A stretch of 55,814 nucleotides of DNA from Muribaculaceae bacterium (GTDB lineage Bacteria; Bacteroidota; Bacteroidia; Bacteroidales; Muribaculaceae), in NCBI GenBank assembly GCA_009775125.1, contig VSPD01000014.1:1-55814 (forward strand), in the 5' to 3' direction. The notes below the pieces were generated by a model. It was not told where the DNA came from and ran no database searches. It worked only from the letters and a program-made list of their open reading frames with translations. Positions 9,304-18,492 of the stretch are shown here, piece by piece; positions within the stretch are counted from its first letter, which is position 1, and the number at the start of each line of letters is the position of its first letter. The translations under genes were made by a program, and so were the position numbers.

Positions 9304-9658
9304 CGGCTTCGTCGGTCTTAGGGGGTGAAACAAGCAGGGAGGAGATAAATCGGGCGATGGGATTCAACAGCAACGGCGTCTTGAAGACAAACAAAAGCAC
9401 TATCACCGCCAAAAACACGCCGGCGACTATAAAATACGACCAGAACGGGGCAATATATTCGGCAAGCATTGTTGCGATGCCCATCGACACAAACACCATC
9501 ATCACCATGGCAAGCACCAGCACAATGGAGTACAAGGCCACGGCCGAGAACAGCAATGTGAGCTTTTCGGCGGCGGAAAGGCGCGCGTTGTCGATATATA
9601 GCGTGAGCATGCGCTTGCCCACTTCGTACAGATTTTTTACAGATCCCTTTTCACTCAT
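9290..9658 (-). CDS. Holin-X-like (phage holin superfamily III) membrane protein
   Basis: A 122-residue protein with an N-terminal amphipathic segment, then two long hydrophobic helices (about 35-62 and 70-93), and a short acidic tail. This matches the layout of the putative Holin-X/YqjE group that travels with YqjD- and YtxH-type proteins; it is not evidence of a phage. ATG 9658 chosen (MSEKGSVKNLYEVGKR). Confidence 0.65.
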   Translation of the reverse strand: MSEKGSVKNLYEVGKRMLTLYIDNARLSAAEKLTLLFSAVALYSIVLVLAMVMMVFVSMGIATMLAEYIAPFWSYFIVAGVFLAVIVLLFVFKTPLLLNPIARFISSLLVSPPKTDEADERQ

Positions 9659-9730
9659 GTGATAAATAGATAAATTGAAGCCGACCAATGGGGACGGGCC
9701 CCGCCGGTCGACTTTATAAGGTGTGCATTA

Positions 9731-9967
9731 TTATTTTTTCTTGTGGTGGTGTTCGGGAGCCGGAGCCACAGCTTCGGGCACGGCTTCGATTTCGGCGGCT
9801 ATGCGCTCTACCACTTCATCGAGGTCGTCGTCGACAGGGCAAAGGCCGTTGCGGCGAAGGACTTCTTTGATGCGTTCACGCAGGTCCTCGCCTTTTTCAG
9901 GAGCGAAGAGCAGGGCTGCGGCCGCTCCCACGATTGCTCCACCAAGGAATGCAAACAGATGTTTCAT
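9731..9967 (-). CDS. YtxH-domain small protein, His/Lys tail
   Basis: A 78-residue protein with the YtxH signature: an N-terminal glycine/alanine helix (LGGAIVGAAAALLFAPEKGEDLRERI). The end is a proline/alanine stretch with EHHHKKK. It is a paralogue of the next gene upstream: both share GAxxALLFAPEKG(E/T)D. YtxH proteins are general-stress proteins of unclear biochemistry. Confidence 0.85.
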   Translation of the reverse strand: MKHLFAFLGGAIVGAAAALLFAPEKGEDLRERIKEVLRRNGLCPVDDDLDEVVERIAAEIEAVPEAVAPAPEHHHKKK

Positions 9968-10018
9968 ATTGTTGTGAGTTAATGAGTTTAATGTTGGGAA
10001 GTTTGGAAGTTAGGGAGA

Positions 10019-10219
10019 TTAGGCCTGTTTGATTTCTTCGGCAATGCGTTCGGCCAGTTCGTCGAGTTTGTTCTGTTTTACAAACGGACAGTTCTTTTTG
10101 ATGAAACGCTTGATTTCGTCACGGGTGTCAGTACCTTTCTCGGGAGCGAAAAGCAAACCGAGAGCCGCGCCTGCCACGGCACCGCCGATTACGGCGAAGA
10201 TGATGCTGAAATTTTTCAT
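10019..10219 (-). CDS. YtxH-domain small protein
   Basis: A 66-residue YtxH protein (IGGAVAGAALGLLFAPEKGTDTRDEIKR), first gene of the minus-strand group running to prfC. A perfect -7 box TATATTTG lies on the minus strand at 10252-10259, about 32 bp upstream; no good -33 partner is visible. It diverges from the ilvD promoter. Tandem duplication with the following gene is likely. Confidence 0.85.
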   Translation of the reverse strand: MKNFSIIFAVIGGAVAGAALGLLFAPEKGTDTRDEIKRFIKKNCPFVKQNKLDELAERIAEEIKQA

Positions 10220-10369
10220 TGTTATCGTTGTTTTGGGTTTTTAAAACTTTTCAAATATAACACATAAAAACGAAAAATGGACGACAACACGCAAAAAAAA
10301 ATTAACATAACGCTAAAATCACATCTATTCCCACAAATAATACACACAATATGAAAATGTGCGCATTTA

Positions 10370-10401
10370 TTTGGATATAATAAAAAATGGTTATAATTTT
10401 G
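10370..10401 (+). promoter_or_regulatory. Bacteroidetes-type promoter of the ilv operon
   Basis: TTTG at 10370-10373, a 20-base spacer, and TAATTTTG at 10394-10401 match the -33/-7 consensus. The first in-frame ATG (10409) would fall at or within a few bases of the start point, which supports the ATG at 10424 as the translation start of ilvD. Confidence 0.75.
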
Positions 10402-10423
10402 CAACAAAATGGTACAATTTTCT

Positions 10424-12247
10424 ATGAAATATAACCTCAGGAGCGAAATTACGCAAGCCGGCAGGCGCATGGCCGGAGCCAGGGCTCTTTGGCGCGCCAA
10501 CGGCATGACCGAAGCGCAGATGGGCAAGCCCGTGATAGCCATCGCCAACTCTTTCACACAGTTTGTGCCCGGACACACCCACCTTCATCCCATTGGCCAG
10601 CTCGTAAAGCAAGAAATAGAAAAACTTGGCTGCTTTGCCGCGGAATTCAACACAATAGCCGTGGACGACGGCATAGCCATGGGACACGACGGGATGCTCT
10701 ACTCGCTCCCCTCGCGCGACCTTATCGCCGACTCCGTGGAATATATGGTGAACGCCCACCGCGCCGACGCCCTCGTGTGCATATCCAATTGCGACAAGGT
10801 GACGCCCGGAATGCTCCTCGCAGCCATGCGCTTGAACATACCCACGATTTTCGTGTCGGGAGGCCCGATGGAAGCCGGCGACGTCGACGGGAAAAAAGTG
10901 GACCTCGTGGATATTATGGTACATTCGGCCGACGAATCCGATACCGATAACTATATATCGCGCCTCGAACGCGGCGGATGCCCGACATGCGGCTCGTGCT
11001 CGGGAATGTTCACCGCCAACTCCATGAACTCGCTCGTCGAGGCCATCGGCCTCGGCCTGCCCGGCAACGGAACCATTGTCGCCACACACGTGATGCGCCG
11101 TAATCTTTTCTGCCGCGCCGCAGAAATTATTGTTGAAAACACCTGGAAATACTATCGCGACGGCGACGAGAGCGTGCTCCCGCGCTCCATCGCCTCGCGC
11201 GCCTCGATGCTCAACGCCATGAGCCTCGACATAGCCATGGGCGGCTCCACCAACACCGTGCTCCACCTCCTTGCAGTAGCCGCCGAAGCCGGCGCCGACT
11301 TCACCATCGACGACATCGACCGCCTGTCGCGCCAAGTGCCGGTGCTGTGCAAGGTGGCGCCAAACTCGACATATCATATCGAAGATGTGAACCGCGCCGG
11401 AGGCATCCCCACCATATTATATCAGCTCGCTCAGCAAGGCCTGGTCGACACATCTACCGTGCGCGTCGACGGACTCACACTCGGCGAGATGCTCGAGAAA
11501 TATGCCGTCGGCACCGATGCCGGAGGCGAAACCCGCAAGCAATGGCATGCCGCCCCTGCCGGAATACGCACCACCAAGGCGTTCAGCCAAAGCGAGTATT
11601 ATCCGGAGCTCGACACCGACCGCGCCGAGGGATGCATACGCGACATTGCACACGCCTACGACCGCGACGGCGGCCTCGCCGTGCTTCACGGAAACATTGC
11701 CCGCAATGGATGCGTGGTCAAGACTGCCGGCGTCGACCCGTCGATTTTCCGGTTCTCCGGTCCGGCTCGCGTGTTCGAGAGCCAGGACGACACCGTGGAT
11801 GCCATCCTCCACGACCGCGTAAAAGCCGGCGAGGTGGTGGTAATCACCCACGAAGGGCCCAAGGGAGGCCCGGGCATGCAGGAAATGCTATATCCCACAA
11901 GTTACCTGAAATCGAAGCATCTCGGCAAAGCATGCGCCCTCGTCACCGACGGACGCTTCTCCGGCGGAACGTCGGGCCTGTCGATCGGCCATGTCTCCCC
12001 CGAAGCCGCGTCGGGAGGCGAAATCGGCCTGGTACGCGACGGCGACATTATCGACATCGACATCCCGGCCCGCACCATCAACGTGCGCCTTTCCGAAGAA
12101 GAAATCGCCGCACGACGCGCCGAGGAAGAAGCTCGCGGCGCCGACGCCTACAAGCCGCGCCACCGCGTTCGCGAGGTGTCGCGCGCGCTGCGTGCATACG
12201 CCTCGATGGTGACATCGGCCGACAAAGGCGGCGTACGCTCACTCTAA
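10424..12247 (+). CDS. ilvD: Dihydroxy-acid dehydratase
   Basis: A 607-residue iron-sulfur dehydratase for the third step of valine and isoleucine synthesis. Cluster and active-site motifs are NCDKVTPGML, CPTCGSCSGMFTANSM and DGRFSGGTSGLSIGHVSPEAASGG. ATG 10424 (MKYNLRSEITQAGRRMAGARALW) was chosen over 10409 from the promoter position. First gene of the ilv operon; the 56-bp gap to ilvB contains a small A/T hairpin (12248-12269). Confidence 0.96.
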   Translation: MKYNLRSEITQAGRRMAGARALWRANGMTEAQMGKPVIAIANSFTQFVPGHTHLHPIGQLVKQEIEKLGCFAAEFNTIAVDDGIAMGHDGMLYSLPSRDLIADSVEYMVNAHRADALVCISNCDKVTPGMLLAAMRLNIPTIFVSGGPMEAGDVDGKKVDLVDIMVHSADESDTDNYISRLERGGCPTCGSCSGMFTANSMNSLVEAIGLGLPGNGTIVATHVMRRNLFCRAAEIIVENTWKYYRDGDESVLPRSIASRASMLNAMSLDIAMGGSTNTVLHLLAVAAEAGADFTIDDIDRLSRQVPVLCKVAPNSTYHIEDVNRAGGIPTILYQLAQQGLVDTSTVRVDGLTLGEMLEKYAVGTDAGGETRKQWHAAPAGIRTTKAFSQSEYYPELDTDRAEGCIRDIAHAYDRDGGLAVLHGNIARNGCVVKTAGVDPSIFRFSGPARVFESQDDTVDAILHDRVKAGEVVVITHEGPKGGPGMQEMLYPTSYLKSKHLGKACALVTDGRFSGGTSGLSIGHVSPEAASGGEIGLVRDGDIIDIDIPARTINVRLSEEEIAARRAEEEARGADAYKPRHRVREVSRALRAYASMVTSADKGGVRSL

Positions 12248-12303
12248 ACATTTTTTATCATAAAAATGTTAAATTATCATCCACTACTTCAACAATAATA
12301 TAT

Positions 12304-14040
12304 ATGAGAGAGAGAATCACAGGAGCAGAAGCGCTTATACGCTCACTTGAAGCGGAAGGCGTCGACCTTGTATTCGGATACCCGGGAGGAGCCATCTTGC
12401 CTGTCTACGACCGCCTGTACGACCACAATGACAAATTGCAGCACGTGCTCGTGCGCCACGAGCAGGGTGCCATACACGCCGCCCAAGGCTATGCCCGGGC
12501 CACAAACCGCCCCGGCGTGGTGATTGTGACATCCGGCCCCGGAGCGGCAAATGTAATCACAGGCCTTAGCGACGCTCTCATGGACTCAACGCCCGTGGTG
12601 GTTATTTCCGGCCAGGTGGGAGCTCGATTTCTCGGCTCCGACGCCTTCCAGGAAACCGACGTGGTGGGCATCACGCAGCCTATAACGAAATGGGCCCTGC
12701 AAGTGCGCCGGGCCGAAGACATTCCGGCCGCTGTGGCCCGCGCCTTTTATCTTGCCCGCACGGGCCGGCCCGGCCCCGTGGTACTCGACATAGCCAAAGA
12801 CGCTCAATTAGGCGAACTCGAATGGCACTATGAGCCGCTACGTTTCATCCGCAGCTACAATCCGCGCCCCGTTGTGTCGCCGGCCGACCTTGTCGCCGCC
12901 GCCGAGATGCTCAACTCGGCGCAGCGTCCGCTTATCTTAGCCGGTCACGGCGTGATGATTTCCGGAGCCGAAGCCGAATTGGCCGAACTGGCCGAAAAAG
13001 CCGGTATTCCTGTGGCCACTACCCTGCTCGGCCTCTCGGTAATGCCGTCGGACCATCCGCTCAACAAGGGCATGCTCGGAATGCACGGCAACATCGGGCC
13101 AAACTTCCTCACCAACCAAGCCGACGTGATTCTCGCCGTAGGCATACGCTTCGACGACCGCGTGACAGGCGACACCGACTCCTACGCCAAAAACTCCCGA
13201 ATAATACATATCGACATCGACGCGTCGGAATTCAACCGAAACGTGAAAGTGGCGAAAACCATCCACGCCGACGCCCGCGACGCCCTGCGGCAATTGATTC
13301 CGCTTGTCGACAGCTCTCGCCACGACGATTGGACCGAACGTTTCGACATATGCAACAGCGTCGAGGCCGATTATGTAAAATCTCGTGAGCTAAACCACGG
13401 CGGCCTCCTTACAATGGGCGAGGTAATCGACGCCGTATCCCGCGAAGTCGACCACGATGCCGTGCTCGTTACCGACGTGGGACAAAACCAGATGATGGCG
13501 GCGCGCTACTTCTCGTTTACCCGCCCGCGAAGCATCATCACATCCGGAGGCCTGGGCACAATGGGATTCGGCCTGCCTGCCGCCATAGGCGCAAAGATGG
13601 CCGAGCCCGGACGCACCGTGTGCTATTTCGGCGGCGACGGCGGTTTCCAGATGACAATTCAAGAACTCGGCACTATCATGCAATATGGCACAGCCGTGAA
13701 AATGATTGTGCTCAACAACAATTTCCTCGGCAACGTGCGCCAATGGCAAGAACTCTTCTTCAACAGCCGGTTCTCACAAACTCCGATGGTGAATCCCGAC
13801 TTCTGCGCCATTGCCTCGGCTTATGGAATAAAAAGCCGCCGCGTAGAGCACCGCGAAGAACTCGCCGACGCCGTAGCCGAGATGATAGCCTTCGACGGCC
13901 CGTTCCTCCTCGACGTGCTTGTCGACGAAACCGACAAGGTGTTCCCGATGATTCCCGCCGGAGGCCACCTCGAAAACATCATGCTCGACAAAGACACCCA
14001 TTTCGTATATCCCGACAACCGACAAAACAATCAGCAATGA
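12304..14040 (+). CDS. ilvB: Acetolactate synthase, large subunit
   Basis: A 578-residue thiamine-diphosphate enzyme for the first committed step of branched-chain amino acid synthesis. The start MRERITGAEALIRSLEAEGVDLVFGYPGG is standard; VRHEQGAIHAAQGYAR holds the catalytic Glu, and the C-terminal GDGGFQMTIQELGTIMQYG...NNNFLGNVRQWQ is the TPP/Mg2+ motif. The frame stays open far upstream inside ilvD, but that stretch is a shadow. It overlaps ilvN by 4 bp. Confidence 0.96.
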   Translation: MRERITGAEALIRSLEAEGVDLVFGYPGGAILPVYDRLYDHNDKLQHVLVRHEQGAIHAAQGYARATNRPGVVIVTSGPGAANVITGLSDALMDSTPVVVISGQVGARFLGSDAFQETDVVGITQPITKWALQVRRAEDIPAAVARAFYLARTGRPGPVVLDIAKDAQLGELEWHYEPLRFIRSYNPRPVVSPADLVAAAEMLNSAQRPLILAGHGVMISGAEAELAELAEKAGIPVATTLLGLSVMPSDHPLNKGMLGMHGNIGPNFLTNQADVILAVGIRFDDRVTGDTDSYAKNSRIIHIDIDASEFNRNVKVAKTIHADARDALRQLIPLVDSSRHDDWTERFDICNSVEADYVKSRELNHGGLLTMGEVIDAVSREVDHDAVLVTDVGQNQMMAARYFSFTRPRSIITSGGLGTMGFGLPAAIGAKMAEPGRTVCYFGGDGGFQMTIQELGTIMQYGTAVKMIVLNNNFLGNVRQWQELFFNSRFSQTPMVNPDFCAIASAYGIKSRRVEHREELADAVAEMIAFDGPFLLDVLVDETDKVFPMIPAGGHLENIMLDKDTHFVYPDNRQNNQQ

Positions 14041-14603
14041 CACCGGCAACTCATCAGCAACTTTTCACAATCACCGTTTATTCCGAGCACTGTGTCGGCC
14101 TGCTAAACCAGGTGTCGATTATATTCACGCGCCGATGCCTCAACATCGAGGACGTGTCGGCGTCGCGCACCACTCTCGAAGGCGTGCACCGTCTCACCAT
14201 TACCGTTTGGTCCGACCGCGAGACTATGGAAAAGGTGGTGGCGCAAATCGAAAAACGCATCGACGTGTTACGCGCCTTCCTTTACACCGACGACGACATA
14301 ATATACCAGGAAATAGCCCTGTACAAAGTCGACACCCGCAAACTCATCGACGAGCAATATCTCGAAAACATCATACGCCATCATGGCGCGCGCGTGCTCG
14401 ACATAACGCCCGACTTCACCGTAATCGAGAAATCAGGACAGCCGTGGGAAACGGAAGCCCTGCTCGACCAGTTGCGCCCATACGACGTGCGCCAGTTTGT
14501 GCGTTCGGGCCGCGTATGTGTCACCAAATCTTCCGTAGAAGTGCTCGACCGCTACCTCGACGAGCAGCAGATTCGCCGCCATAAAATAGAAAATAACAAG
14601 TAG
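14037..14603 (+). CDS. ilvN: Acetolactate synthase, regulatory small subunit
   Basis: A 188-residue partner of IlvB. The N-terminal ACT domain (about 8-85; FTITVYSEHCVGLLNQVSIIFTRRCLNIEDVSAS) should bind valine for feedback inhibition; the C-terminal half is the small-subunit domain. It starts in the ATGA overlap with ilvB, as expected for a stoichiometric complex. Confidence 0.95.
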   Translation: MTPATHQQLFTITVYSEHCVGLLNQVSIIFTRRCLNIEDVSASRTTLEGVHRLTITVWSDRETMEKVVAQIEKRIDVLRAFLYTDDDIIYQEIALYKVDTRKLIDEQYLENIIRHHGARVLDITPDFTVIEKSGQPWETEALLDQLRPYDVRQFVRSGRVCVTKSSVEVLDRYLDEQQIRRHKIENNK

Positions 14604-14610
14604 AGCAGCC

Positions 14611-15360
14611 ATGGAAAATATCAACGACGAACTTTCAAAAACATATTTCCTTACCGCCGGCGAATGTGACGCGCAAGGCCTGATGCCCATATGGCTTATA
14701 GCCGAGCGCGCTATCGAGACGGCTATCGAACATGCAAATTCTCTCTCGATAGGTTATTCCGATTTGCTTAAATTCGGAATCGGATGGGTGCTGACCCGCC
14801 TTTCCATTGAAATGAAACGCTATCCAAAAATCAACGACACATACACCGTGACAACCTGGATAGAAGGCTACAACCGCAGGTTCTCCGACCGTTGCTATGT
14901 AATCACCGACGCCGACGGCGAAGAAATAGGCCACATCCGCTCGATGTGGATGGCAATCAACTTCGCCACACGAGAGGGCGCCGACCTCGGAGAGATTGAA
15001 AAGGAATGTTTTCCGGTATCTGCCAGGGCATGTCCGGTGTCGCGCCCCGGCAAAGTGCCTCCCATGGGAGCCGACGACATTCAGCGTCAGTACACTTTTC
15101 GATTCTGCGACCTCGATTTCAACCGCCATGTCAATACCATACAATATATAAAATTGATTCTCAACGGCTGGACTCTCGACCATTACGACGCAAATGCAAT
15201 CGACCGCTTCGACGTAACTTTCCACCACGAATGTCTGTTCGGTCAGACCGTCGACATCGCAGTGCGCACCGCCGACAACATCTCGCATTGCTCCATCATC
15301 CTTCCCGACTCGAGCCATCCGGCCGTGTCCTCCTCAATCCGCTGGCGTCCCCGCCTCTAA
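14611..15360 (+). CDS. Acyl-ACP thioesterase
   Basis: A 249-residue double hot-dog thioesterase of the FatA/FatB-like group, releasing fatty acids from acyl carrier protein. The second hot-dog repeat carries the family phrase DLDFNRHVNTIQYIKLIL, with the catalytic-region Asn and His. Seven bases follow ilvN. Placement inside the ilv operon is a recurring Bacteroidales arrangement and may tie fatty-acid release to branched-chain precursor supply (inference). Confidence 0.88.
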   Translation: MENINDELSKTYFLTAGECDAQGLMPIWLIAERAIETAIEHANSLSIGYSDLLKFGIGWVLTRLSIEMKRYPKINDTYTVTTWIEGYNRRFSDRCYVITDADGEEIGHIRSMWMAINFATREGADLGEIEKECFPVSARACPVSRPGKVPPMGADDIQRQYTFRFCDLDFNRHVNTIQYIKLILNGWTLDHYDANAIDRFDVTFHHECLFGQTVDIAVRTADNISHCSIILPDSSHPAVSSSIRWRPRL

Positions 15361-15389
15361 GCGCGACTATTTATATACCGGAAATGTAG

Positions 15390-15410
15390 GGACGCACGGC
15401 CCGTGCGTCC
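15390..15410. repeat. Dispersed palindrome, single copy (GCC-centre variant)
   Basis: A copy with one substitution (centre GCC instead of GCT) and the usual GTA left flank. It sits in the 85-bp gap between the thioesterase gene and ilvC, inside one transcription unit. No partner copy is present. Confidence 0.85.
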
Positions 15411-15445
15411 GCCCCAAAAATGAATAAACTTAAAAAATATAACAT

Positions 15446-16492
15446 ATGGCAAGACTTAACTTTGGCGGTGTTGAAGAAACCGTCGTGACCCGCGAGGAAT
15501 TTACTCTCGACAAAGCCCGCGAAGTGCTCAAAAACGAGACTATCGCCGTTATCGGCTACGGCGTGCAAGGCCCCGGACAAGGCCTGAACCTGCGCGACAA
15601 CGGCTTCAACGTTATCGTGGGCCAACGTCAAGGCAAGACATTCGAAAAAGCCGTCAACGACGGATGGGTGCCGGGCGAGACTCTTTTCTCGATTGAAGAA
15701 GCCTGCAAACGCGGCACAATCATAATGTGCCTGCTCTCCGATGCTGCCGTCATGAGCCAATGGCCAGTGATAAAGCCTCATCTCACCGAAGGCAAGGCAC
15801 TCTACTTCTCCCATGGATTTGCAATCACCTGGGCCGACCGCACGGGCGTGGTGCCCCCCGAAAATATCGACGTGATTATGGTGGCCCCCAAAGGTTCGGG
15901 CGCGTCGGTGCGTTCGCTCTTCCTCAAAGGCCGCGGCATCAACTCGTCGTTTGCCGTATATCAAGACTACACCGGCCATGCGCTCGACCGCACTCTTGCC
16001 CTCGGCATCGGCATCGGCTCGGGCTATCTTTTCGAAACAACTTTCAAACGCGAGGCCGTGTCCGACCTTACCGGCGAACGCGGCTCCCTCATGGGCGCCA
16101 TCCAGGGCTTATTCCTTGCCCAGTACGAAGTGCTCCGCGAGCATGGCCACACTCCCTCCGAGGCGTTTAACGAAACCGTAGAGGAGCTCTCACAGTCGCT
16201 CATGCCCCTTATTGCGGCAAAAGGCATGGACTGGATGTATGCCAACTGCTCCACAACAGCCCAGCGCGGCGCCCTCGACTGGATGATGCCTTTCCACGAT
16301 GCCATAAAGCCCGTGGTAGAACGTCTGTACCAATCGGTTGAAAGCGGACACGAAGCGCAAGTATCCATCGACTCAAATTCTGCCGACGACTACCGCGACC
16401 GCCTCAACGAAGAGCTTCGCCAAATGCGCGAAAGCGAGATATGGCGCACAGGAGAGACCGTGCGCACTCTCCGCCCAGAAAACGCAAAATGA
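15446..16492 (+). CDS. ilvC: Ketol-acid reductoisomerase
   Basis: A 348-residue class I enzyme for the second step of valine/isoleucine synthesis. The NADPH Rossmann motif is IAVIGYGVQGPGQGLNLRDNG with a following VGQRQGK specificity loop; the knotted C-terminal domain carries DLTGERGSLMGAIQG and AKGMDWMYANCSTTAQRGALDW. The stop overlaps the next start (ATGA). Confidence 0.96.
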   Translation: MARLNFGGVEETVVTREEFTLDKAREVLKNETIAVIGYGVQGPGQGLNLRDNGFNVIVGQRQGKTFEKAVNDGWVPGETLFSIEEACKRGTIIMCLLSDAAVMSQWPVIKPHLTEGKALYFSHGFAITWADRTGVVPPENIDVIMVAPKGSGASVRSLFLKGRGINSSFAVYQDYTGHALDRTLALGIGIGSGYLFETTFKREAVSDLTGERGSLMGAIQGLFLAQYEVLREHGHTPSEAFNETVEELSQSLMPLIAAKGMDWMYANCSTTAQRGALDWMMPFHDAIKPVVERLYQSVESGHEAQVSIDSNSADDYRDRLNEELRQMRESEIWRTGETVRTLRPENAK

Positions 16493-16950
16493 TAGCCACC
16501 CTTCCACATGCCATCACCCCGGGAGCATATGCTTCCAGGCTGATGACCGAGTGTGTCTGCCGCTATTGGTGGGCCATTGCAGTGCCGGTGGTGCCGTGCC
16601 TTATTGCCGGCTGCTACGACTTGCGGTTTCTCATTGTGGCCGCGGCTTGGCTGCTTATCGTCATGCCCGGCATCCTCGCGCTGGTCTATTTCCGCCATGC
16701 CCTGTCGCCGGAAGCGGCAAAAATGACGCTGCCCCACATCGTGACATTTGCCGACGACACTATCACCGTGACATGGCCCGACACCGACTATCCTCCACTG
16801 CGGATATTGAAAGCCGACGTCCGCTCGGTGGAAGACACCGGCTCCGCGCTCGTCATTGCCGCCTCCGACCCACTCCGCCCGCTCATAATACCCGTAAAGT
16901 CATTCCCCTCGCCCGACGATGCCACAGAAGCCTTCCGGCTTCTCAATTAG
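16489..16950 (+). CDS. Hypothetical membrane protein at the end of the ilv operon
   Basis: A 153-residue protein. Two hydrophobic helices (about 26-40 and 45-66) are followed by a beta-rich soluble part (about 75-150), an arrangement like YcxB-type proteins. It starts in the ATGA overlap with ilvC. The function is unknown, and I would not link it to amino acid synthesis on position alone. Confidence 0.72.
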   Translation: MIATLPHAITPGAYASRLMTECVCRYWWAIAVPVVPCLIAGCYDLRFLIVAAAWLLIVMPGILALVYFRHALSPEAAKMTLPHIVTFADDTITVTWPDTDYPPLRILKADVRSVEDTGSALVIAASDPLRPLIIPVKSFPSPDDATEAFRLLN

Positions 16951-17033
16951 CCCGGCAGGAACACTAATCGCGCAGTGCTTTGCCACAGGCAAAGAATCCT
17001 CCGGATTGTAAAAAAAATAATATCCGCAAAAAA

Positions 17034-17076
17034 AGCCGTATCTCGATTCTTTATCGAATCCGATACGGCTCTTTTT
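17034..17076. terminator. Bidirectional terminator between the ilv operon and aminopeptidase P
   Basis: Arms AGCCGTATC (17034-17042) and GATACGGCT (17062-17070) with further pairing CGATTC/GAATC inside, then CTTTTT on the plus strand; an A run before the left arm gives a T run on the minus strand. It fits both converging transcripts. Confidence 0.85.
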
Positions 17077-17096
17077 GTAGGTTTATGAATCTTGCT

Positions 17097-18491
17097 TTAC
17101 AACGTGCCGGCTGTGGCCTCCACCTCGTCGATTGTGATGGGGATATGCGGCCCGAGGTAGCGGCAACCGCTGTCGGTGATAAGCAGGTCGTCTTCCAGGC
17201 GGATGCCTCCGAAATCTTTGTATGTATCGAGTTTGTCGTAATTGATAAAATCGGTGAACTTGCCTTCGGCGCGCCAAGCATCGATAAGATGCGGAATGAA
17301 ATAAATGCCGGGCTCATCGGTCATTACAAAACCGGGCTGCATGCGGCGGCCGCAGCGCAGGAAGTTGGTGCCGAACTGGTCGAGCTGAGGACGCACCTCA
17401 TCGTCGAAACCGACATATACCTGACCGAGCCCCTCCATGTCGTGCACGTCCATGCCCATCATGTGGCCAAGGCCGTGAACAAAAACAATGGCATGCGCTC
17501 CGGCGCGGAGGATTTCTTCCGTATCGCCGTGGAAAATGCCGAGAGCCTTCATTCCTTCCGTAATTACACGGGCTGCCTCGAAATGGGCATCGCGCCATTT
17601 CAGTCCCGGACGGGCTATCTCGGCCACGCGGTCGTGTGCGGCAAGCACTATTGAATATATCTCGCGCTGACGGGAATCGAAACGTCCGCTCACAGGCGTC
17701 ACGCGCGTATTGTCGGAACAATAGCAGCTGAGCGTTTCCGCGCCGGCGTCGACAAGCAGCAGCCGACCGGCTTCCATCGGTTCCGACTTGGGAAACCCGT
17801 GCTGAATCTCGCCGTGAGTCGACACTATCGGCAGGAAAGAGAAACCTCCGCCTTTCGACAGCGATATGCCTTCGATAGCGCCGGCAATCTCGCGCTCGGT
17901 CACTCCGGCGCGGCACATGCGCATGGCCGTGACGTGCATCTCGTGGCCTATTTCGCAGGCTTTTTCAATCTGAACTATTTCATCGGCCGTCTTCACCGCG
18001 CGCTGGTCAACAACGGCTTTTATAAATTCAACCGAAGCCTTTTCACGAATCTGTTGCGAAGAAAGACCCGTTGTCTCGACAAGCATCAGAAGATTGTCAT
18101 AACGATACGGTGGCAATATCCTTGTGGTGCCGTTGGCAATGCCCGGCACAAGATATTGCGCAAGGTCTTTCATCGGGCGTGAATGTTCAATTCCCGTGCT
18201 TTCGGCAAGATTGGCCACCGAAGGCGTGAACCCCATCCACACAATATCGTCGAGGTCGATGTCGTCGCCAAAAAGAATCTCCCGGCGGTTGTCGCAGTCG
18301 AGAACAAGAGCCAGCCCGTCACGCTCGAGCCCGGTATAGTACATCATAGTACTGTCCTGGCGGAAATGATAGGCGTTGGAGGGATAGTTGATGGGCGAAT
18401 TGTTGTTGCCGAAAATCACGGCAACACCATGGCCGAGCCTGTCCATAAGCAGGCGGCGGCGCAAAATATAAGTATCCTTGGAGAAATACAT
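17097..18491 (-). CDS. Xaa-Pro aminopeptidase (M24 family)
   Basis: A 464-residue aminopeptidase P: an N-terminal creatinase-like domain (1-175) and a C-terminal pita-bread metallopeptidase domain. Metal ligands appear in the expected order: VDAGAE (Asp), CSDNTR (Asp), HGLGHMMGMDVHD (His), MTDEPGIYF (Glu) and IRLEDDLLI (Glu). It removes N-terminal residues before proline. ATG 18491 (MYFSKDTYILRRRLL) was chosen; the longer frame runs into the upstream gene, which ends one base away. Confidence 0.94.
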   Translation of the reverse strand: MYFSKDTYILRRRLLMDRLGHGVAVIFGNNNSPINYPSNAYHFRQDSTMMYYTGLERDGLALVLDCDNRREILFGDDIDLDDIVWMGFTPSVANLAESTGIEHSRPMKDLAQYLVPGIANGTTRILPPYRYDNLLMLVETTGLSSQQIREKASVEFIKAVVDQRAVKTADEIVQIEKACEIGHEMHVTAMRMCRAGVTEREIAGAIEGISLSKGGGFSFLPIVSTHGEIQHGFPKSEPMEAGRLLLVDAGAETLSCYCSDNTRVTPVSGRFDSRQREIYSIVLAAHDRVAEIARPGLKWRDAHFEAARVITEGMKALGIFHGDTEEILRAGAHAIVFVHGLGHMMGMDVHDMEGLGQVYVGFDDEVRPQLDQFGTNFLRCGRRMQPGFVMTDEPGIYFIPHLIDAWRAEGKFTDFINYDKLDTYKDFGGIRLEDDLLITDSGCRYLGPHIPITIDEVEATAGTL

Positions 18492-18492
18492 A

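Noticed and set aside
9290..9658. Prophage remnant suggested by the holin-like protein
   Set aside because: No phage structural, integrase or lysin gene nearby; the neighbours are YtxH proteins, the normal context of this holin-like group.
11347..12303. 319-residue N-terminal extension of acetolactate synthase
   Set aside because: Arg/His-rich out-of-frame reading of ilvD; the family starts at 12304.
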